From CAZNHL01 sp964572965 (lineage in GTDB: Bacteria > Bacteroidota > Bacteroidia > Cytophagales > UBA9547), in assembly GCA_964572965.1 (NCBI GenBank), contig CAZNHL010000044.1, positions 1 through 38,377 of the forward strand: 38,377 nucleotides of DNA, given 5' to 3'. The notes below the pieces were generated by a model, which had not been told where the DNA came from, did no database searches, and saw only the letters and a list, made by a program, of their open reading frames with translations. Every line of letters starts with the position of its first letter. Within the stretch, counting starts at the first letter, position 1. Shown here piece by piece: positions 33,884-38,377 of the stretch. Position numbers and translations under genes: made by a program.

Positions 33884-34705
33884 TTATTGTAATGTGGGAA
33901 AACCTTTTTCGGTTTTTCCATATTTCAACAAGAATGCAGTAGGAGTATGATACATTAATCCCCCATGTGGTCTTTCATTGTTATATATCCACATCCATGC
34001 GTTGGAGATAGCCTGCACTTGCTTTAATGCATCAAATGCATATTTATCCAGTACCTCTTCCCTATAAGTCCGGTTAAATCTCTCAATCAGCCCATTCTGA
34101 TAAGGTTTCCCTTTTTGAATAAAGACAAGCTTTATTTCCCATTTCTCTGCCCATTGCCGTAGTACTTCAGCTATAAACTCGGAGCCATTGTCCACACGAA
34201 GTGTGTCAGGTTTGCCTCTCCAATCAATCAAGGAATTTAGTTCTCTTGTCACACGTTTACTGGTCAGGCTCCTGTCAATGACAATATGAAGAACTTCCCT
34301 GCTAAAATCATCTATTACGTTGAATGAACGGTATGCCTTGCCATTATTGAGTGAATCGCTCATAAAATCCATTGACCAGGTAATATTGGGGTCTATAGGG
34401 TAAACCAGTGGCTCTGCTACACGTGCAGGCAAACGTTTCTTGTATTTGCGACGCATATTCAACTTCAGTGAAGTGTATACCCTGTACACTTTTTTGTGAT
34501 TCCATTGATAGTTGCAATTCCGCAAACGATGGTACATCATCCAGAACCCCCAACTACTATGGAGATCTGCAAGGTCTCGTAATGCAGCCTCTATTTCACT
34601 GTCATCGGAAGTAACAGGGGTATAGTAATATACCGAGGAAGAGATATGAAACAAAAGACAGGCCTGCCTGATACTCAGGTTATGATCTTTATGAACATAA
34701 CCCAC
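33884..34705 (-). CDS. IS3-family transposase OrfB (DDE integrase)
   Basis: 273 residues from an internal GTG. In the intact element it would be read by -1 frameshifting from orfA, and the orfB frame is open up to the slippery site at about 34741 (ALGPAEKRELVGYVHKDHN). It has the N-terminal HTH_21 segment RDLADLHSSWGFWMMYHRLR and the rve integrase core with catalytic Asp113 (SMDFMSDSL), Asp172 (RVDNGSEFI) and Glu208 (NGLIERFNRTY), spacing D-D(35)-E as in IS3. The catalytic residues are intact, but the OrfAB fusion is not made because orfA is interrupted. Confidence 0.9.
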   Translation of the reverse strand: MGYVHKDHNLSIRQACLLFHISSSVYYYTPVTSDDSEIEAALRDLADLHSSWGFWMMYHRLRNCNYQWNHKKVYRVYTSLKLNMRRKYKKRLPARVAEPLVYPIDPNITWSMDFMSDSLNNGKAYRSFNVIDDFSREVLHIVIDRSLTSKRVTRELNSLIDWRGKPDTLRVDNGSEFIAEVLRQWAEKWEIKLVFIQKGKPYQNGLIERFNRTYREEVLDKYAFDALKQVQAISNAWMWIYNNERPHGGLMYHTPTAFLLKYGKTEKGFPTLQ

Positions 34706-34734
34706 CAGTTCTCTTTTTTCAGCAGGCCCTAAAG

Positions 34735-34741
34735 CTTTTTT
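34735..34741 (-). promoter_or_regulatory. IS3 frameshift slippery sequence
   Basis: On the minus strand the heptamer A-AAA-AAG (within seven A residues followed by GC) is the usual -1 frameshift site of IS3 elements. It joins the ancestral orfA frame (V-L-K-D-V-I-E-K-K) to the orfB frame. Confidence 0.7.
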
Positions 34742-34761
34742 TCAATAACATCCTTAAGAAC

Positions 34762-34995
34762 TTAGTTCTGATGTGCAAGTTCTGCATACATCTTTTTGTA
34801 CTGGGACAGCTCTGCTTCCAAGTCTTTCATCTTCTTGACCTGACTAACTTCCATGCCAGAATACTTTGACTTCCATTGATAAAAGGTAGGTTGGCTAATA
34901 CCGTGATCACGACAAATCTCTGAGACTGATTTGCCTTTTTCTTGCTCCCCCAGAATATTGATAATCTGGACTTCGCTGAATTTTGACTTCTTCAT
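34762..34995 (-). pseudogene. IS3-family OrfA, truncated by premature stop
   Basis: 77 residues from the ATG at 34995 (KSKFSEVQIINILGEQEKGK, the HTH_8/HTH_Tnp_1 domain, ISQPTFYQWKSKYSGMEVSQ, then a leucine-zipper-like KMKDLEAELSQYKKMYAELA). The reading stops at TAA (34762-34764). The same frame continues beyond it as V-L-K-D-V-I-E-K-K-L to TAG at 34729-34731, the normal ending of this IS group (-LKD-x-x-x-KK-). The TAA is therefore a nonsense mutation ten codons before the natural end and upstream of the slippery site, so OrfAB should not form. Confidence 0.85.
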
Positions 34996-35052
34996 ATCCT
35001 TATTTAAGTTAACAATTATATTTATAATCGCCACGCTTTTAGGGGGAGCTTA

Positions 35053-35190
35053 CACTGGAACATAAGTTTGTCCATCATATTGAGTATACTTATTGTCTTT
35101 GGGTGTATATATTCGAAATACAGGCCTAACTCCATTAACACCAAATTTCTCAGAATTATGTAGTTCAGAAAAATAAAAACCTGAATTAAG
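35053..35190 (-). pseudogene. Gene fragment abutting the IS end
   Basis: A 46-codon frame between TGA (35191-35193) and TAA (35050-35052). It reads NSGFYFSELHNSEKFGVNGV followed by RPVFRIYTPKDNKYTQYDGQ and TYVPV, which looks like real protein rather than a chance frame. It has no start, and its stop TAA lies at the presumed IS end (TGTAAGC), so it is either a C-terminal remnant or cut by the IS. The overlapping minus-strand ORF in another frame is less protein-like. Family not recognised. Confidence 0.5.
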
Positions 35191-35264
35191 TCAGGGGTTG
35201 AGTAAGCAAAAGCTGAACGATTCCATATTTTTTTATCTATCTTAGCCATGATTAAATAATTCGT

Positions 35265-36350
35265 ATGCCATACGATAGAAATAGCCCACATAATAACCTA
35301 CCTCTTCTTCCTCCGGATTTAACAAAGGTTGAAACTGTAGCAGTTTTAAAGAAAACAGCTTCCGCTAGGGCTGCATTGGCAGAACTAAAAGGGCGTTTAG
35401 CATCTATTCCTAATCCGAAAATGCTTATTAATGCTATAGTGCTTCAGGAAGCCAAGGATAGTTCAGAAATTGAAAACATTTTCACGACAACAGATGAATT
35501 ATATAAAGCGTTTTCATCTAAAGAAGTATCAAATCCCAATGCAAAAGAAGTCTTAAACTATCGTCAGGCTCTGGTAGCTGGTGTTGATAAGCTAAAAATT
35601 GATAACACTCTTGACATTGAAAGTGCTATAAATATCTATCAGATTATAAAAGACACTACACACGGTATTCGTCACCCTTCCGCCAAAACCAGGATCCGCA
35701 GAGCAGGTGACGGCAATGTTATTTATACACCGCCAGAAGGTGAAGTTATCATAAAAAACCTTTTGGATAATCTATTTGAATTTGCCAGGACAAATAAACA
35801 TTTAGACCCTTTGGTCAAAATGGCTTTAACACATTACCAATTTGAAGCGATCCATCCTTTCAGTGACGGTAATGGCCGAACAGGCCGTGTTTTAAATGCT
35901 CTCTTTCTTGTTCAGGAAGGACTACTGGACTTACCGGTGCTTTACCTTAGCCGATATATCATTGACCACAAAAACGATTATTACGAATTCCTAAAAGGAA
36001 TTACTGAAATCGGGAAATGGGAACAATGGATTCTTTACATTTTGGATGCTGTAGAACAAACCGCGACTTACACACTAAACAATGTGAACGGTATTCTGGA
36101 AATTTTCCAAGCCACAGTGGAAAGAATTAAAAATGAAACGAGTTTTTATAAGTATGAATTGGTTCTTCTACTATTTAGCCAACCATATTGCAGAATTAGC
36201 TTCTTACAGGATGCAGGTATCGCTTCTTCCAGAAATACTGCCAGCAAATATTTAAATACTTTGGCCGACATTGGAATTCTTGATAGAAAACAAGAAGGTT
36301 CAGAGCAGATATTTGTGAACACGGCTTTGTTTAACCTACTATCTCGTTAA
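35265..36350 (+). CDS. Fic family AMP-transferase with N-terminal inhibitory motif
   Basis: 361 residues. The N-terminal LPLLPPDLTKVE-type arm is followed by the inhibitory helix motif S-x-x-x-E-N (SSEIEN, residues 66-71). The Fic core HPFSDGNGRTGR is at 197-208 with catalytic His197 and the intact nucleotide loop; LTHYQFEAIHPF precedes it. The C-terminal ~60 residues form a winged helix (ISFLQDAGIASSRNTASKYL; ADIGILDRKQEGSEQIF). The inhibitory motif means it is self-restrained, like class II Fic proteins, whose members modify targets or autoregulate. Target unknown; no toxin-antitoxin partner is adjacent. Confidence 0.92.
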   Translation: MPYDRNSPHNNLPLLPPDLTKVETVAVLKKTASARAALAELKGRLASIPNPKMLINAIVLQEAKDSSEIENIFTTTDELYKAFSSKEVSNPNAKEVLNYRQALVAGVDKLKIDNTLDIESAINIYQIIKDTTHGIRHPSAKTRIRRAGDGNVIYTPPEGEVIIKNLLDNLFEFARTNKHLDPLVKMALTHYQFEAIHPFSDGNGRTGRVLNALFLVQEGLLDLPVLYLSRYIIDHKNDYYEFLKGITEIGKWEQWILYILDAVEQTATYTLNNVNGILEIFQATVERIKNETSFYKYELVLLLFSQPYCRISFLQDAGIASSRNTASKYLNTLADIGILDRKQEGSEQIFVNTALFNLLSR

Positions 36351-36369
36351 CTACTACCCACCTGTATCA

Positions 36370-36540
36370 TGCACAAAATATTAAGAAACTTGTGCACGAC
36401 CCCATAAACATGCACAAGCGTTGTGCATCATCTGGCACACATGCACAAAAAATCGCAAAATTTGTGCAACACCCACTTATCATGCACAAGCGTTGTGCAT
36501 CTGCTCAACACCATGCACAAAAAACAAAGAATTTTGTGCA
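36370..36540. repeat. Regular palindrome array, five TGCACAA/TTGTGCA dyads at 36-bp spacing
   Basis: Dyads are 36370-36396, 36411-36427, 36442-36468, 36483-36499 and 36514-36540, with centres at 36383, 36419, 36455, 36491 and 36527. Loops alternate 13, 3 (GCG), 13, 3 (GCG), 13 nt, and all four linkers are 14 nt. The full unit is 72 bp. Arms are invariant while loops and linkers drift. A plus-strand frame reading MHKRCAS repeats passes through it but is probably not a gene. Confidence 0.9.
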
Positions 36541-36633
36541 TGACATATTAATAACTGCCACTCCCTGGTCGGCCAGTAAGCTAAACTTTAAATTACCAAC
36601 TTTTTGTAATTCTAAACACTATTAACTAATAAC

Positions 36634-36670
36634 AAAAGTACCCATGAATAAAAGGTTCATGGGTACTTTT
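36634..36670. terminator. Long hairpin terminator after the array
   Basis: AAAAGTACCCATGAA (36634-36648) pairs with TTCATGGGTACTTTT (36656-36670) around TAAAAGG. It works in either direction and probably ends the Fic transcript. Confidence 0.85.
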
Positions 36671-36683
36671 GAGTGCATTTACT

Positions 36684-36702
36684 GGTCTGTGTGCCACAGA
36701 CC
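36684..36702. repeat. Perfect hairpin before the IS4 remnant
   Basis: GGTCTGTG (36684-36691) and CACAGACC (36695-36702) pair around TGC, eight bases before the transposase remnant. Confidence 0.6.
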
Positions 36703-36709
36703 AAGGTGA

Positions 36710-37390
36710 GGATCTATTAGCGAAAGATTATCGGTCATAGAGGTTTCTTATTTTGAGAAATTGTTCAAAAATTGTGTCAGTCTATATAAGACACATATTG
36801 AAAAGCAGGAAACAGAATACCTTCGTTTCGACTCAACCATTGTTGCCTTATCCTCTAAATTGTTGAATGTCGGTTACTTGTTAAAAGGTGGGGGTGCAGA
36901 AGGGTTCAGGCAAGTTAAATTTACTGTCGGTTATGGTGATATTCCAGAAATTGTCAGTTTCTATACAGAACAACAACACAGCAGTGAAAATATCTGTTTG
37001 AAAGGCACAATCCTGGAACAATCTGAAGTAGGAAAGCCGAGTATAAAGATATTTGACAGAGGGCTTAATTCACGAGATACTTATGATATTTTCACTGAGA
37101 ATAAGATTCAATTTGTCTCCAGAATCAGCCCTGGAGCCAAACACAAGGTCATTAAAGCAGTCCAACACAACAAGCAGTTTCCAAAAGAGACCGCAAGCCT
37201 GTACATATCCAAGGATGACTGGTGTCAATTGTATGGAGACAAGGACAAGAAAGCTAAAAATCTTGTAAGACGGATTGAGGCTAAAAAGAAAGATTCGGGA
37301 GAGGCTATCGCATTTGTCAGCAATAATGAAGAGTTAACGGCAGAAGAGATTACAGGTTACAACCATGCACTAATGGAAATCAAATAGTTA
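36710..37390 (+). pseudogene. IS4-family transposase remnant
   Basis: The frame runs from just after TGA (36707-36709) to TAG at 37388-37390, with no proper start. It shows RLSVIEVSYFEKLFKNCVSL, LRFDSTIVALSSKLLNVGYL (first catalytic Asp, FDST), VKFTVGYGDIPEIVSFYTEQ and IKIFDRGLNSRDTYDIF (second Asp, FDRG). The expected Y-x-x-R-x-x-x-E region is reduced to ITGYNHALMEIK and the protein stops there, so the N-terminus, the catalytic Glu region and the C-terminal third are missing. It is an inactive relic of an IS4-type element. Confidence 0.8.
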
Positions 37391-37653
37391 ATTATAAAAA
37401 CACACAATAACACTACATATATCAACTAAAACCAGCAATAACTTACATCATAATCTTCCTGACAACAAAAAAATAATATACGTTTGAATTCGTACTTAAA
37501 ATTCTGATTCTGGCTACAACAACTTATTACACAAAATCACATTATCTCTTTGACCTATAACAACCAATAATATTAACCGTCCCCAATTCCCGGTAAAATA
37601 AAAGTCCTGCCTCTTTCAAGGCAGGACTTTTAAAATTTATGCTAAAAGAGCAA
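37391..37653. other. Intergenic stretch before dnaK
   Basis: No gene seen. The only structure is the dnaK terminator, AAAAGTCCTGCC (37600-37611) with GGCAGGACTTTT (37620-37631). Confidence 0.6.
37600..37631. terminator. Terminator of dnaK
   Basis: A 12-bp perfect stem with an 8-base loop and flanking A/T tracts; it lies just downstream of the minus-strand dnaK stop. Confidence 0.88.
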
Positions 37654-38376
37654 TTACTTGTTCTCTCCGCCTACTTCTTCAAAGTCTACGTCTTTTACAT
37701 CGTCGGCACCAGGAGCTCCGCCTTGCGGACCACCGGCTGCACCAGCACCCTGAGTTGCATTATACAACTCAGTAGAAGCCGCTTCCCATGCTTTGTTCAA
37801 AGCTGCTACTGCAGTTTCAATTGCAGCGTAATCTTTGTTTGCATGAGCCATTTTCACATCTTTCAATGCAGCCTCAATAGCTTCCTTGTTTGGAGCAGAC
37901 AACTTGTCGCCATACTCGCTCAACTGTTTTTCAGTCTGGAAAGCCAATGAATCAGCCTGGTTCAACTTCTCGATGTTTTCTTTTTCAATTTTATCAGCCG
38001 CTTCGTTTGCCTTAGCTTCTGCACGCATTTTCTCGATTTCAGCATCAGTCAAACCTGAAGAAGCTTCAATACGGATTTTCTGCTCTTTGTTAGTTCCTTT
38101 ATCTTTTGCAGAAACGTGTAANNNNNNNNNNTTTGCATCAATATCGAAAGTTACTTCAATCTGAGGAACCCCTCTTGGTGCAGGAGGAATACTATCCAGG
38201 TGGAAACGACCGATTGTACGGTTGTCTTTCGCCAATGGACGTTCTCCTTGCAGAATGTGGATCTCTACTGAAGGTTGGTTATCAGAAGCAGTTGAGAAAG
38301 TCTCAGACTTCTTAGTAGGAATAGTTGTGTTTGACTCTATCAACTTAGTAAACACACCACCCATAGTTTCGATACC
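37654..38376 (-). CDS. dnaK: Chaperone DnaK, C-terminal part, interrupted by N gap
   Basis: The gene enters from beyond the window's right edge; about 241 residues are visible. They cover the substrate-binding domain start (GIETMGGVFTKLIESNTTIP, ILQGERPLAKDNRTIGRFHL, DSIPPAPRGVPQIEVTFDID), the gap, HVSAKDKGTNKEQKIRIEAS, the helical lid, and the Gly/Pro-rich tail ending DVKDVDFEEVGGENK. DnaK folds and releases client proteins with DnaJ and GrpE. The 10-N gap (38122-38131) sits where DnaK normally has D-A-N-G-I-L-H; the conserved motif needs seven bases, so ten N is a placeholder. Confidence 0.96.
   Translation of the reverse strand, partial: GIETMGGVFTKLIESNTTIPTKKSETFSTASDNQPSVEIHILQGERPLAKDNRTIGRFHLDSIPPAPRGVPQIEVTFDIDAXXXXLHVSAKDKGTNKEQKIRIEASSGLTDAEIEKMRAEAKANEAADKIEKENIEKLNQADSLAFQTEKQLSEYGDKLSAPNKEAIEAALKDVKMAHANKDYAAIETAVAALNKAWEAASTELYNATQGAGAAGGPQGGAPGADDVKDVDFEEVGGENK
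38122..38131. other. Scaffold gap inside dnaK (10 N)
   Basis: Fixed-length placeholder. With ten bases the frame is kept but one codon too long compared with the conserved DANGILH. Confidence 0.9.
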
Positions 38377-38377
38377 T

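Larger units (their letters stand above)
33865..35054 (-). mobile_element. IS3-family insertion sequence, damaged
   Basis: About 1.19 kb with orfA and orfB on the minus strand. Its ends are placed at TGTAA on each side: TGTAAGCTCCCCC reading inward from 35054 on the minus strand, and TGTAATTACTAC from 33865 on the plus strand. Only five bases match clearly, and no target duplication was found, so the ends are provisional. orfA contains a stop upstream of the frameshift site. Confidence 0.75.

Noticed and set aside
33861..35058. Target-site duplication of the IS3 element
   Set aside because: Flanking CAGT and CTGG are not direct repeats; either the ends are misplaced or the flank has changed.
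35022..35291. 89-residue minus-strand ORF starting inside the fic gene
   Set aside because: It crosses the IS end, overlaps the fic start and the better fragment frame, and resembles no protein.
35265..36350. Fic toxin-antitoxin pair
   Set aside because: The inhibitory motif is inside the same protein and no small antitoxin gene is adjacent.
36370..36540. CRISPR array
   Set aside because: 36-bp periodicity is suggestive, but the conserved unit is a 7-base inverted pair, there is no repeat of 25-37 bases, and no cas genes are present.
36392..36625. Gene for a 77-residue protein with MHKRCAS repeats
   Set aside because: It is the translation of the palindrome array; the 72-bp unit happens to be a multiple of three and there is no start signal.

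Overview
The window looks like an AT-rich draft contig from the Bacteroidota, probably a Sphingobacteriia or Cytophagia relative. The reasons are several matches to the TAnnTTTG -7 promoter box of that phylum, families concentrated there (DUF6150, ORF6N, TPR lipoproteins with ESC-DI endings), the greA-HIT pair, and the lack of obvious Shine-Dalgarno sequences. Two runs of exactly ten N (29200-29209 and 38122-38131) are scaffold placeholders. Each lies inside a gene.

Layout. Positions 1-4404 hold housekeeping genes: the greA 3' end, a HIT hydrolase, a YebC/TACO1 protein, a VF530-type small protein, a secreted PEBP-like protein, a secreted DUF6150 protein and pdxA. Positions 4546-8529 carry two related TPR lipoproteins that look like an old tandem duplication. 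Positions 8855-16063 are a DUF58 / transglutaminase / MoxR cluster with a secreted TPR-like protein behind it, probably one cell-envelope transcription unit. Positions 16102-16989 hold an ORF6N gene with a perfect palindrome in its coding sequence, and an alkyltransferase-like DNA repair protein. Positions 17123-19735 look like a self-contained module: a MocR/GabR regulator divergent from two GNAT acetyltransferases, with GGACTA repeats in the shared control region. A sodium:solute symporter follows on the minus strand.

Positions 21590-28828 are another plus-strand core block: clpS, recR, a glycosyltransferase fused to a membrane/Rossmann region, an MscS channel, a class I aminotransferase, an hldA/rfaE1-type heptose kinase and a secreted protein. 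After the first N gap come a 5'-truncated secreted-type gene, convergent hemE, and two tandem paralogues of an unrecognised family (32253-33728). Positions 33865-37387 are the accessory region: a damaged IS3-family element, a gene fragment against its end, a Fic AMP-transferase gene, a very regular palindrome array (36370-36540) and an IS4-type transposase remnant. The window ends in the dnaK 3' part on the minus strand.

The most unusual signals are: the palindrome array, with five TGCACAA/TTGTGCA dyads centred exactly 36 bp apart and loops alternating 13 and 3 nt; a dispersed intergenic repeat family with three copies (about 8547, 19871 and 28861); the 31-nt palindrome inside the ORF6N gene; and the unrecognised paralogue pair. 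No tRNA, rRNA or CRISPR array was seen.
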